64,000 nucleotides of DNA from Klenkia marina (GCF_900101025.1 NZ_FMUH01000001.1:868001-932000), one strand, 5' to 3'. Positions 8,497-16,506 are shown, counted from the stretch's first letter. A program made the numbers and translations. Notes: generated by a model not told the origin, from the sequence alone.

Positions 8497-9382
8497 GGAC
8501 GGCCTCCTTGCTGCCCATGAGCCCCGAGGGCCGCACGAGCAGGACGACGATCATCACGACGTAGGGCGCGACCTCGCCGAACCCGGCGCCCAGGAACGGC
8601 TCCAGCTCGGCCTCGTAGCCGGTGACCAGTGCGCTGGTCAGCCCGATGAGCAGGCCACCGACCACCGCGCCGGGCACGGAGTCGAAGCCGCCCAGCACCC
8701 ACGCCGGGATCGCCGCGAAGGCGCTCAGCGCCACGGTCGGCGCGACGCCGGGGGCAGGGAAGGAGGTGAGGAAGATGCCGGCGACCGCGGCCAGGATGCC
8801 GGCCAGCGCCCAGCCGGTGGCCGCCGTCCGGGAGAGCCGGATGCCCATGAGCGAGGCGGTGGGGCCGTCGGCCGCCGCGGCCCGCATGCCCACGCCGAGG
8901 TCGGTGCGGGAGAACAGGTACCAGAGGCCGGCGAACGCGACGACCGTGACGCCGGCGGCCAGCACCCGGCCGGTGGGCAGCGTGACGTCGCCCAGGCGCA
9001 CCACCGAGGCGCCCCACGGCGCGCCCAGGGTGAGCACCTGGTTGCCGATGCGGCGGGTCAGCTCGGTGAGCAGCACGATGTCGACGCCGAGCATGAGGAT
9101 CGCCGCCGTGCCCGGGTTGGGGTCGGCCAGGTGGCGCACCAGCAGCATGTTGATGAGGACGCCGACGACGGCCGCGCCGAGGAGCCCGACGAGCACCGCG
9201 GGCCAGAACCCGATGGTGTCGTGCAGGACCGCGACCAGGTAGGCGCCCAGCAGCACGATCGAGCCGTGCGCGAAGTTGAGCACCCCGGTGGAGGTGAAGA
9301 CGATCGCGAAGCCGGCGGCGATGAGGCTCAGCACGAGGCCGTAGGACAGCCCGTTGAGCACCTGTTCCAGGAAGTAGCTCAT
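8489..9382 (-). CDS. ABC importer permease, LivH type
   Basis: A 297-residue membrane protein of the LivH family with about eight hydrophobic spans. The N-terminus 'YFLEQVLNGLSYGLVLSLIA' and the 'GVLNFAHGSIVLLGAY' loop are characteristic. It pairs with the LivM-type permease. The ATG at 9382 overlaps the stop of the ATPase gene (ATGA), and its own end overlaps the LivM start, so the four transport genes are read as one coupled unit. Confidence 0.9.
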   Translation of the reverse strand: MSYFLEQVLNGLSYGLVLSLIAAGFAIVFTSTGVLNFAHGSIVLLGAYLVAVLHDTIGFWPAVLVGLLGAAVVGVLINMLLVRHLADPNPGTAAILMLGVDIVLLTELTRRIGNQVLTLGAPWGASVVRLGDVTLPTGRVLAAGVTVVAFAGLWYLFSRTDLGVGMRAAAADGPTASLMGIRLSRTAATGWALAGILAAVAGIFLTSFPAPGVAPTVALSAFAAIPAWVLGGFDSVPGAVVGGLLIGLTSALVTGYEAELEPFLGAGFGEVAPYVVMIVVLLVRPSGLMGSKEAVRV

Positions 9383-10956
9383 GCCGCGGCGTCCCCTGCG
9401 GCCGAGGCGCCGAGGTAGGCCCGGAGCACCTCGGGGTCGCGCTGCACCTGCGCCGGCGTCCCCTCGGCGATCTTCTTGCCGAAGTCCAGCACCGTGACCT
9501 GCTCGGCCAGCCCCATGACGAAGGGCATGTCGTGCTCGACCAGCACGATCGACAGGCCGAGGTCGCGGCGCACCTGGCGGATGGTCTCGGCCATGTCCTG
9601 GCTCTCCCCGTGGGTCATGCCGGCGACCGGCTCGTCGAGCAGCAGCAGCGAGGGCCGGGCGGCCAGCGCGCGGCCCATCTCGACCCGCTTGCGGTCGCCG
9701 TAGGCCAGCGTGTGCACCGGAGTGCGCAGCAGGTGGGCGATGCCCAGCAGCTCGGCGATGCCGGCGACGGTCTCGCGGTGCTCGCGCTCCTCGCGGCGGG
9801 CGCCGGGCAGCCGCAGCGCGCCGGGCACCAGACCGCGGCGCATGAGCCGGTGCCGCCCGACGAGCAGGTTGTCCTCGACGGTGTCCTCGAGGGCGAGCGA
9901 GATGTTCTGGAACGTGCGCGCCACGCCCAGGCCGGCGACCTTGTCCGAGCGCAGCGCGGTGAGCTCGGCGTCGCCGTAGTGGACGGCGCCCTCGGTGGCC
10001 CGGTAGGCCCCGCCCAGGACGTTGACCAGCGTGGACTTGCCCGCGCCGTTGGGTCCGATGAGGGCGTGCACGGTGCCCGGCTCGACGGCGAAGGAGACCT
10101 CGGAGAGCGCGGTGATGCCGCCGAACCGCACGGTCAGGCCCTCGACCCGCAGCGTCTTGGGAGGCTCGGCGGTGGGGACCGCGGGCTCGGCCTCGACCAC
10201 CTCGGTGGCCACGACCGGGACGGCGACGCCCAGGTACCGCTCCTGCACCTCGTCGCTGGCCGACAGCTCGGCCGCCGTCCCCGACGCGGTGACCCGGCCG
10301 GTCTCCAGCACGTAGGCGGCGTCGGCGACCCGCAGGCCCATGACCGCGTTCTGCTCGATGAGCAGCACCGCGGTGCCCTGCTGGTTGATCGCGGTGACGA
10401 TCTCGCCGATCTGGTCGACCAGCAGCGGGGCGAGGCCGAGCGAGGGCTCGTCCAGCAGCAGCAGCTGCGGGCTCACCATGAGCGCGCGGCCCATCGCGAG
10501 CATCTGCTGCTGGCCGCCCGACAGCAGGCCGCCGGGCTGGTCGCGTCGCTCGGCCAGGATCGGGAACAGGTCGAACACCCGGTCGCGCGCCTCGGCACGG
10601 GCCTTCGCGTCCTTGACGGTGTAGCCACCGGCCCGCAGGTTCTCGGCGACGGTCAGGTCCCGGAAGATCCGGCGCCCCTCGGGCACCTGCACCAGGCCGC
10701 GGCGCACGACGGCGGCGGCGTCGGTGCCGGCGAGGTCCTCCCCGGCGAAACGGACGGTGCCGCCGGTGACGGTGCCGCCGTAGGGCTGCAGGGAGCGGGA
10801 GACCGCCCGCAGCAGCGAGGTCTTGCCCGCCCCGTTGGAGCCCAGCACGGCGACGACCTGGCCGGGCTCGACGGTCAGGGAGACGTCGGAGAGCGCGGTG
10901 ATCGTGCCGTCGTACACGACGTCGAGGTGCTCGACGGACAGCAGCGGTGGGGACAT
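9379..10956 (-). CDS. fused LivF-LivG ABC ATPase
   Basis: A single 525-residue protein holding both ATPases of a branched-chain-type importer, normally two genes. The first half is LivF-like: Walker A 'GSNGAGKT' (about residue 39), signature 'LSGGQ' (about 145) and Walker B 'LLLLDEP' (about 165). After an acidic, Ala/Val/Pro-rich linker (about 245-268) the second half is LivG-like, with Walker A 'GPNGAGKS' (about 301), signature-region 'LAYGDRKR' (about 417) and 'LLLLDEP'. It energises the LivH/LivM permeases. A GTG sits directly before the chosen ATG, so the start could be three bases earlier. It is the first gene of the minus-strand operon and is divergent from the second PaaX-type regulator. 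Confidence 0.9.
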   Translation of the reverse strand: MSPPLLSVEHLDVVYDGTITALSDVSLTVEPGQVVAVLGSNGAGKTSLLRAVSRSLQPYGGTVTGGTVRFAGEDLAGTDAAAVVRRGLVQVPEGRRIFRDLTVAENLRAGGYTVKDAKARAEARDRVFDLFPILAERRDQPGGLLSGGQQQMLAMGRALMVSPQLLLLDEPSLGLAPLLVDQIGEIVTAINQQGTAVLLIEQNAVMGLRVADAAYVLETGRVTASGTAAELSASDEVQERYLGVAVPVVATEVVEAEPAVPTAEPPKTLRVEGLTVRFGGITALSEVSFAVEPGTVHALIGPNGAGKSTLVNVLGGAYRATEGAVHYGDAELTALRSDKVAGLGVARTFQNISLALEDTVEDNLLVGRHRLMRRGLVPGALRLPGARREEREHRETVAGIAELLGIAHLLRTPVHTLAYGDRKRVEMGRALAARPSLLLLDEPVAGMTHGESQDMAETIRQVRRDLGLSIVLVEHDMPFVMGLAEQVTVLDFGKKIAEGTPAQVQRDPEVLRAYLGASAAGDAAA

Positions 10957-10999
10957 CACGAGCCCTCGGGTGCTAGGCGACAGTGTTCCGGGTCACGGG

Positions 11000-11045
11000 A
11001 AAGCTAGAGATGATATGGACGTCCGTCAACAACCTGTCTAGCTTT
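11000..11045. promoter_or_regulatory. inverted repeat in divergent promoter (candidate operator)
   Basis: Between the divergent livFG and paaX-type genes a perfect 9-bp inverted repeat, AAAGCTAGA (11000-11008) and TCTAGCTTT (11037-11045), is separated by 28 bases. The spacer holds a second palindrome, GGACGTCC, at 11017-11024. The block is conspicuously AT-rich for this genome. On the minus strand TTGACG and TAGCTT lie 17 bases apart, a plausible -35/-10 pair for the transporter operon. Binding by the PaaX-type regulator is inferred. Confidence 0.55.
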
Positions 11046-11094
11046 TCATCGCCAGCTGCAGGTGTGCTGGGATCTGCAGCGGACGAGGAGGCAC

Positions 11095-11949
11095 ATGAGC
11101 ACCCCGGTGGACCCGGACGACGGCGGCGGCACCGGCTCGGCACAGGGGCCCGCACACCGCCCGCAGGAGCTGTTGCTGAACTTCCTCGGCGCACTGGTCC
11201 TGGACGCCGGCCTGCCCGCGCTGCCCTCGTCGACGCTGCTGGACCTGCTGGGCGACCTCGGCGTCGGCGAGGCCGCGGCCCGGGCGACGCTGCAGCGCAT
11301 GGTGCAGCGCGACCTGCTCGCCCGCGGCCAGGTGGGCCGCACCGCCGAGTACTCGCTCACCCCGCGCATCGAAGCTGTGCTGCGCCGGGCCGACGCCCGG
11401 GTCAGCGCACCTGCCCCCTTCGACCACCCGGCCGGGGAGTGGACGCTGCTGAGCTACTCGGTGCCCGAGAGCCGGCGGGACCTGCGGCACCGGGTGCGCA
11501 CGCGGTTGACCTGGGCCGGGTTCGGCGGGGTGCGCGACGGCCTGTGGCTGGCCCCGGGCACCGTCGACGTCGCCGACGTGCTGGGCCCGCTGGCCGAGGC
11601 GGCCGAGCTCGCCGACGCCTTCTCGGCCCGCCCGCTGCCCGGCACCGACGTCGGGGCGCTGGTGCACCGGGCGTGGGACGTGCCCGCCGTCCGCGCCGCG
11701 CACGAGTCGTTCGCCGCCACCTGGAGCCGACCTCCGCGGGTGGTCGGCTCGCTGGCCCAGCTCACGCTGCTGGGCGCCGACTGGCTGCACCTGCTGCAGA
11801 CCGACCCCGGCCTGCCCGCCGAGCACCTGGGCCCGGACTGGCCCGCACCGACGAGCACGGCGGTCTACCGGCGCGCCTTCGACGCCCTGGCCCCGGCCGC
11901 CCGAGCCGCCCTCGAGCGCTCGCTGCGCGCCACCGGCCGCGTCGCCTGA
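11095..11949 (+). CDS. PaaX-family transcriptional regulator (second copy)
   Basis: A 284-residue PaaX-type regulator, paralogous to the one at 703-1596. It has a winged-helix region ('PQELLLNFLGALVLDAG...ATLQRMVQRDLLARG') and a core with 'WTLLSYSVPESRRDLRHRVRTRLTWAGFG' and 'GLWLAPGTVD'. I chose the ATG at 11095 because GAGGAGG sits at 11085-11091. It is divergent from the importer operon and shares its promoter region, which contains a strong inverted repeat, so autoregulation plus control of the importer is the simplest reading. PaaX proteins usually bind an aryl-CoA intermediate; here the CoA ligases nearby could make the inducer. Downstream it converges on the MarR gene across a hairpin. 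Confidence 0.85.
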   Translation: MSTPVDPDDGGGTGSAQGPAHRPQELLLNFLGALVLDAGLPALPSSTLLDLLGDLGVGEAAARATLQRMVQRDLLARGQVGRTAEYSLTPRIEAVLRRADARVSAPAPFDHPAGEWTLLSYSVPESRRDLRHRVRTRLTWAGFGGVRDGLWLAPGTVDVADVLGPLAEAAELADAFSARPLPGTDVGALVHRAWDVPAVRAAHESFAATWSRPPRVVGSLAQLTLLGADWLHLLQTDPGLPAEHLGPDWPAPTSTAVYRRAFDALAPAARAALERSLRATGRVA

Positions 11950-11970
11950 CCTCCGGCTCCCGCCCGGCAC

Positions 11971-12054
11971 GGATCAGCTCAGCTGATCGAACTCCGTCCT
12001 GGCTCACCGGTGTCGGTGAACCAGGACGGACGCCGGTGGACCCAGCTGATCCAC
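11971..12054. repeat. nested intergenic palindrome family R1, copy A
   Basis: Between the convergent paaX-type and marR genes. Inner arms CCGTCCTGGCTCACCGG (11994-12010) pair with 12014-12029, with one mismatch. Outer arms GGATCAGCT (11971-11979) pair with AGCTGATCC (12044-12052). The same design and much of the same sequence recur at 16393-16478. It is probably a bidirectional terminator, although no T-run follows. Confidence 0.7.
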
Positions 12055-12083
12055 GCCGAGCCCGTGGCACCCCGGCGCGACCG

Positions 12084-12512
12084 TCAGCCGGCGGCGGTCC
12101 AGATGCGGGTGAGGACGTCGCGCAGCCGGTCGCGCTCGGCCTCGGCCAGCAGGCCCAGGGGGCCCTCGACGGCGACCGCCGCGTCGCGCTCGGCGGCCGC
12201 CCGCACCTCGTGCCCGGCGTCGGTGGCCAGCACGAGCCGGGTGCGCCGGTCGGCCTCGGAGGGGCGCCGCTCCACCAGCCCGCGCCCGGTCAGCTCGTCG
12301 ACCAGCAGCACCACCTGCGAGGGGTCCAGGCCCAGCACGTCGGCCAGCTCGCGCTGGGTGACGCCCTCGGCGGCGTCGCAGGCCAGCACCAGCACCGAGT
12401 ACTGCCGCACCCGCAGCCCGTGGGCGACGAGCGCGGCGTTGGTGGCCCGGACGACGGCCCCGCTGGCCCGCGAGAGCAGGAACCCCAGGTCGTCGGTGAG
12501 CGGGTGGCCCAT
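12084..12512 (-). CDS. MarR-family repressor, CouR/PhdR-like
   Basis: A 142-residue MarR-type winged-helix regulator with 'VTQRELADVLGLDPSQVVLLVDELTGRGLVERRPSEADRRTRLVLAT' covering the recognition helix and wing. I chose the ATG at 12512 because GGAGGTG lies just upstream; another ATG at 12524 is possible. It is divergent from an operon with the gene content of the Rhodococcus Cou / Corynebacterium Phd p-hydroxycinnamate pathway, whose regulator (CouR/PhdR) is also MarR-type and is released by p-coumaroyl-CoA. By analogy it should repress the SDR-amidohydrolase-ligase-MaoC operon. A perfect palindrome over the operon's -35 element is its likely site. Confidence 0.85.
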   Translation of the reverse strand: MGHPLTDDLGFLLSRASGAVVRATNAALVAHGLRVRQYSVLVLACDAAEGVTQRELADVLGLDPSQVVLLVDELTGRGLVERRPSEADRRTRLVLATDAGHEVRAAAERDAAVAVEGPLGLLAEAERDRLRDVLTRIWTAAG

Positions 12513-12522
12513 GAACACCTCC

Positions 12523-12556
12523 ATCGTTGACAACCTCCACGATATCGCCCTACGGT
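12523..12556 (+). promoter_or_regulatory. Cou-like operon promoter with overlapping MarR-type operator
   Basis: TTGACA at 12527-12532 and TACGGT at 12551-12556 are 18 bases apart and read toward the SDR gene. The -35 lies inside a perfect palindrome GTTGACAAC (12526-12534), and flanking ATCGT/ACGAT repeats occupy 12523-12527 and 12539-12543. The palindrome also lies just upstream of the marR start, a layout suited to repression in both directions. Sites were read by eye. Confidence 0.5.
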
Positions 12557-12589
12557 CCGGGCACCACCCCCCAGCACCGAGGAGTTCGC

Positions 12590-13495
12590 GTGGAGCTGAC
12601 CGGCAAGGTCGCCGTCGTCACCGGATCGGGCCGAGGCCTCGGCCTGGCCTACGCCCAGGAGCTGGCCCGCCGCGGCGCCTCCGTCGTCGTCAACGACGTG
12701 GACGCCGACGTCGCGCAGGCCGCCGTCGAGTCCATCACCGCAGCCGGCGGCGCCGCCGTCGCCGAGGTCGTCCCCGTGGGCGGCAGCGAGGCCGCCCAGG
12801 CCCTGGTCGACCGGGCCGTGTCGGACTTCGGCCGGCTCGACGTGCTGGTCAACAACGCCGGCATCCTGCGCGACACCACGGTGTGGAAGATGACCGACGA
12901 GCAGTTCGACGCCGTCATCACCACCCACCTGCGCGGCACCTTCACCTGCACCCGCGCGGCGGCGATCCGCATGCGCGAGCAGGGCGACGGCGGCCGGATC
13001 ATCGCCATCGGCTCCCCCACCGGCCAGGTCGGCAACTTCGGCCAGACCAACTACGCCGCGGCCAAGGCCGGCATCGTCGGCATGGTGCGCACCTGGGCGA
13101 TGGAGCTGGCCCGGGCCGGCATCACCGTGAACGCCGTCGTCCCGGTGGCCGCCACGGCCATGACCGAGACGGTGCCCTTCCTCAAGCCCTACGTGGAGGC
13201 CCTGCAGAACGGCGACCCGCTGCCGCCCTACGCCCGCAAGCAGCTGGGCTTCGGCTCCGCGCAGGACGTCGCCGGCCTGGTCGCCTTCCTCGCCTCCGAC
13301 GAGGCCGCCGGCATCACCGGCCAGGCCATCGGCATCGGCGGTGACCGCCTCGCCCTGTGGACCCACCCGACCGAGACCGTCGTGGAGTTCGCCGACGGCA
13401 CCGGCTGGTCGGCCGAGGCCATCGCGGACATCTGGCCCACGACGTTCGCGGCGTCGAAGCAGACCGTCGGCCAGCAGTTCGAGCCGGAGAGCTGA
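12590..13495 (+). CDS. SDR-family 3-hydroxyacyl-CoA dehydrogenase of p-hydroxycinnamate pathway
   Basis: A 301-residue short-chain dehydrogenase. The Rossmann motif 'TGSGRGLG' is near the N-terminus, 'NNAG' follows, and the catalytic 'YAAAKAG' (Y-x-x-x-K) is intact. The last 50 residues extend beyond a typical 250-residue SDR and resemble the tail seen in peroxisomal multifunctional-enzyme-type dehydrogenases. In the Cou/Phd route this step oxidises the beta-hydroxyacyl-CoA formed by the hydratase to a beta-ketoacyl-CoA. GTG at 12590 is preceded by CGAGGAG. The next gene begins 1 base after its stop, so it is the first gene of a coupled four-gene operon under the MarR-type promoter. Confidence 0.82.
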   Translation: MELTGKVAVVTGSGRGLGLAYAQELARRGASVVVNDVDADVAQAAVESITAAGGAAVAEVVPVGGSEAAQALVDRAVSDFGRLDVLVNNAGILRDTTVWKMTDEQFDAVITTHLRGTFTCTRAAAIRMREQGDGGRIIAIGSPTGQVGNFGQTNYAAAKAGIVGMVRTWAMELARAGITVNAVVPVAATAMTETVPFLKPYVEALQNGDPLPPYARKQLGFGSAQDVAGLVAFLASDEAAGITGQAIGIGGDRLALWTHPTETVVEFADGTGWSAEAIADIWPTTFAASKQTVGQQFEPES

Positions 13496-13496
13496 C

Positions 13497-14372
13497 ATGG
13501 CCCTGCAGCTGGACCTGGACAACCTGGTCGCCATCGACGTGCACACCCACGTGCACGCCGACACCCACGGCCACAAGGCTCTCGACGACGAGCTCAACGC
13601 CGCGGCGGCGAAGTACTTCAAGGGCGACCCCTACGACCCGACCGTGCCCGACATCGCGGCGGACTACCGGGCCAAGAACATGGCCGCGGTCGTGTTCACC
13701 GTCGACATCGAGCACGCCACCGGGCACCCGGCGCTGTCCAACGAGGAGATCGCCGACCTCGCCGCGCAGCACCCCGACGTGCTCATCCCGTTCGGCTCGG
13801 TCGACCCTGCCCGCGGGGCCAAGGGCATCGCGCTGGCCCGCAAGCTGGTGACCGAGCACGACGTCCGCGGGTTCAAGTTCCACCCGTCGATCCAGGCGTT
13901 CGAGCCCAACGACCGCGCGGTCTACCCGCTGTACGAGGAGCTGCAGAGCCTCGGCGTCCCGGCGCTGTTCCACACCGGGCAGACCGGCATCGGCGCGGGC
14001 CTGCCGGGCGGGCGCGGCATCAAGCTGCGCTACTCCGACCCGATGCTGCTCGACGACGTCGCGGCCGACTTCCCCGACCTGACGATCATCATGGCGCACC
14101 CCTCGGTGCCGTGGCAGGACCAGGCGATCTCGGTGGCCACCCACAAGGCCAACGTGTACATCGACCTGTCGGGCTGGTCGCCGAAGTACTTCCCGCCGCA
14201 GCTGGTCAAGGCGGCCAACGGCCTGCTCAAGCGCAAGGTGCTGTTCGGCTCGGACTACCCGCTGCTCAAGCCCGAGCGCTGGATGAGCGACTTCGAGACC
14301 CTCGACATCAAGCCCGAGGTCAAGCCGCTCATCTTCAAGGAGAACGCGATCCGCGCCCTGGGCCTGCGGTGA
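13497..14372 (+). CDS. amidohydrolase-2 family metal hydrolase (CouO/PhdB-like beta-keto side-chain cleavage)
   Basis: A 291-residue TIM-barrel amidohydrolase. Metal-binding features include 'DVHTHVH' at the N-terminus, 'GFKFHPS' mid-protein, 'FHTG', 'IMAHPS' and 'FGSDYPLL' with the late Asp. In Rhodococcus and Corynebacterium p-hydroxycinnamate clusters an amidohydrolase of this kind replaces the thiolase and hydrolytically removes the two-carbon unit from the beta-keto intermediate (retro-Claisen chemistry), giving a hydroxybenzoate; that assignment is from memory of CouO/PhdB. It starts 1 base after the SDR stop, and its stop overlaps the ligase start (GTGA). Confidence 0.8.
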   Translation: MALQLDLDNLVAIDVHTHVHADTHGHKALDDELNAAAAKYFKGDPYDPTVPDIAADYRAKNMAAVVFTVDIEHATGHPALSNEEIADLAAQHPDVLIPFGSVDPARGAKGIALARKLVTEHDVRGFKFHPSIQAFEPNDRAVYPLYEELQSLGVPALFHTGQTGIGAGLPGGRGIKLRYSDPMLLDDVAADFPDLTIIMAHPSVPWQDQAISVATHKANVYIDLSGWSPKYFPPQLVKAANGLLKRKVLFGSDYPLLKPERWMSDFETLDIKPEVKPLIFKENAIRALGLR

Positions 14373-15910
14373 GGGACCAGGGCCTGGGCAGCTGGCCCGA
14401 GCGCCGGCTGGTCATCTCCCCCGACAAGCCCGCGCTCTGGTTCGAGGGCACGACCTCGACCTACCGCGAGCTGGCCCTCGACGTCCGGCGCACGGCGTCC
14501 GCCCTGCACGACCTCGGCGTGCGGCGCGGTGACCGGGTGGCCTGGCTGGGCGCCAACCACCCCGCCGCGCTGCACCTGCTCTACGCCTGCGGCCAGCTCG
14601 GCGCGGTGTGGGTGCCGGTCAACGCCCGGCTCTCCCCCGCCGAGGCGCGCTACGTGCTGGAGCACTCGGGTGCGTCGGTGGTCGTGCACGGCCGCGAGCA
14701 CGGGACGACGGCCGACGCGCTCGCCGACCAGCTGCCCGGGGTCGCGCACTGGGCGGCGGCCGAACCCCCGCTCGAGGGCGGGGCCGCGTCGCTGGACTGG
14801 CCGGCGCTGGTCGCCGCGGCCGAGCCGGTGCACCGCGACGAGGTGGTCACGCACGACGACGTCTGCCTGATCATGTACACCTCGGGCACGACCGGTCGGC
14901 CCAAGGGCGCCACGCTCACCCACGGCAACATGACCTGGGCGTGCCTGAACCAGGTGCTGGGCTTCGACTTCACCGGCGACGAGCGCACGCTGGGCCTGGC
15001 CCCGCTGTTCCACATCGGCGGGCTCAACGGCTCGGTCAACCCCACGCTGCTGCGCGGGGGCTGCGTCGTGCTGGTGCGCGGGTTCGACCCCGCCGGCACG
15101 CTGCAGGTGATCAGCGAGCAGCGGGTGACCTCGTTCTTCGCCGTCGCCACGATGATGGACGCGATGAGCCGGCAGCCCGGCTTCGGCACGCTCGACCTGT
15201 CGGCGCTGCGCACCGTCGCGGCCGCCGGGGCGCCGCTCCCCCTGCCCCTGCTGCGCACGTGGCTGGACCGCGGCATCACCGTGCAGCAGGCCTACGGCAT
15301 GACCGAGACCGCCCCGGCGGGCACCGTGCTCGACAGCGCCGACGCCGTGGCCAAGGTCGGGTCGGCCGGCAAGCAGCAGTTCTTCGTCGACGTGAAGGTC
15401 GTGCGCCCCGACGGCACCGAGTGCGGCCCGGACGAGATCGGCGAGGTGCTGCTCAGCGGCCCGAACGTCATGGCCGGCTACTGGGACGCCCCCGAGGCGA
15501 CGGCGTCGGCGGTGGTCGACGGCTGGTACCGCTCCGGCGACGCCGGGTCGGTGGACGCCGAGGGCTACCTCTACATCCGCGACCGCTACAAGGACATGAT
15601 CATCTCGGGCGGCGAGAACGTGTACCCGGCCGAGGTCGAGTCCACGATGCTCGAGCTGCCCGAGGTGCAGGAGGTCGCGGTCATCGGGGTCCCCGACGCC
15701 CACTGGGGCGAGGTCGGCCTGGCCGTCGTCGTCCCCACCCCCGGCACCTCGCCGGACCCCGACGCGATCCGCGCCGCCCTGCGCGAGAGGCTGGCGGGGT
15801 TCAAGGTGCCCAAGCAGGTGCAGTTCGTGACCGAGCTGCCCAAGACCGCCACCGGCAAGATCCGCAAGCCCGACCTCCGGGACACGTACTCACCGAGGAG
15901 TGACGCATGA
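14369..15910 (+). CDS. p-hydroxycinnamoyl-CoA ligase-like AMP-binding enzyme
   Basis: A 513-residue adenylate-forming ligase with an intact phosphate loop 'MYTSGTTGRPKG', 'QQAYGMTETAP', the hinge region 'RYKDMIISGGENVYPAEVE' and the C-terminal lysine motif 'KTATGKIRK'. It should activate a cinnamic acid (p-coumarate, ferulate or similar) to its CoA ester, the first step of the pathway encoded by this operon, and thereby also create the likely inducer for the divergent MarR regulator. The start is GTG at 14369 overlapping the amidohydrolase TGA; the stop overlaps the MaoC ATG. The specific acid is inferred from operon context. Confidence 0.82.
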   Translation: MRDQGLGSWPERRLVISPDKPALWFEGTTSTYRELALDVRRTASALHDLGVRRGDRVAWLGANHPAALHLLYACGQLGAVWVPVNARLSPAEARYVLEHSGASVVVHGREHGTTADALADQLPGVAHWAAAEPPLEGGAASLDWPALVAAAEPVHRDEVVTHDDVCLIMYTSGTTGRPKGATLTHGNMTWACLNQVLGFDFTGDERTLGLAPLFHIGGLNGSVNPTLLRGGCVVLVRGFDPAGTLQVISEQRVTSFFAVATMMDAMSRQPGFGTLDLSALRTVAAAGAPLPLPLLRTWLDRGITVQQAYGMTETAPAGTVLDSADAVAKVGSAGKQQFFVDVKVVRPDGTECGPDEIGEVLLSGPNVMAGYWDAPEATASAVVDGWYRSGDAGSVDAEGYLYIRDRYKDMIISGGENVYPAEVESTMLELPEVQEVAVIGVPDAHWGEVGLAVVVPTPGTSPDPDAIRAALRERLAGFKVPKQVQFVTELPKTATGKIRKPDLRDTYSPRSDA

Positions 15911-16374
15911 CCACGACCACCACGCTCGCCGAGATGCCCGGCCTCAAGGGCCAGGAGCTGGGCACCAGCGACTGGTACGAGATCACCCAGGAGGCGGTCA
16001 ACACCTTCGCCGACGCCACCGGTGACCACCAGTGGATCCACGTCGACGTCGAGCGCGCCAAGGCCGAGAGCCCCTTCGGCGGCCCGATCGCCCACGGCTT
16101 CATGACCCTGTCGCTCGCCGTCCCGCTGGCCACCGGCACCTACACGATCAGCGACTCGACGATGGGCGTGAACTACGGCCTGAACAAGGTGCGCTTCCCC
16201 GCGCCGGTGCCGGTGGGCTCGCGCGTGCGGGCCACCACCACCCTCAAGGACGTCGAGGAGGTGGCCGGCGGCCTGCAGAACACCATCTCCGTGGTCATCG
16301 AGCGCGAGGGCGGCGACAAGCCGGTCTGCATCGCCGAGTGGGTCACCCGCGCCTACGGCAAGCCCGCTTCCTGA
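15907..16374 (+). CDS. MaoC-family enoyl-CoA hydratase of p-hydroxycinnamate pathway
   Basis: A 155-residue single hot-dog MaoC-like hydratase. The hydratase-2 signature is present as 'TGDHQWIHVD...PFGGPIAHGFMTLS', where the Asp and His are the expected catalytic dyad. It would add water across the cinnamoyl-CoA double bond, feeding the SDR encoded first in the operon. The ATG overlaps the ligase stop (ATGA). The operon ends here, followed by a 36-bp perfect palindrome inside a longer nested repeat. Confidence 0.85.
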   Translation: MTTTTTLAEMPGLKGQELGTSDWYEITQEAVNTFADATGDHQWIHVDVERAKAESPFGGPIAHGFMTLSLAVPLATGTYTISDSTMGVNYGLNKVRFPAPVPVGSRVRATTTLKDVEEVAGGLQNTISVVIEREGGDKPVCIAEWVTRAYGKPAS

Positions 16375-16392
16375 CGTCCTGCCTTCTCGGGC

Positions 16393-16478
16393 GTGGATCA
16401 GCTGGGTCCACCTCCGGCCGTCCTGGCTCACCGGCGCCGGTGAGCCAGGACGGCCCCCGGTGAACCCAGCTGATCCAC
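16393..16478. repeat. nested intergenic palindrome family R1, copy B (36-bp perfect inner palindrome)
   Basis: The inner palindrome at 16418-16453 is perfect with no spacer: CCGTCCTGGCTCACCGGC followed by its exact reverse complement. The outer arms GTGGATCAGCTGGG (16393-16406) and CCCAGCTGATCCAC (16465-16478) are also perfect. It shares most of this sequence with 11971-12054, so the two copies bracket the marR/Cou-like operon. It could form a cruciform or a terminator hairpin. Confidence 0.85.
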
Positions 16479-16506
16479 GCCGCGGGCAGGTGGCAACCTC
16501 CACCCC

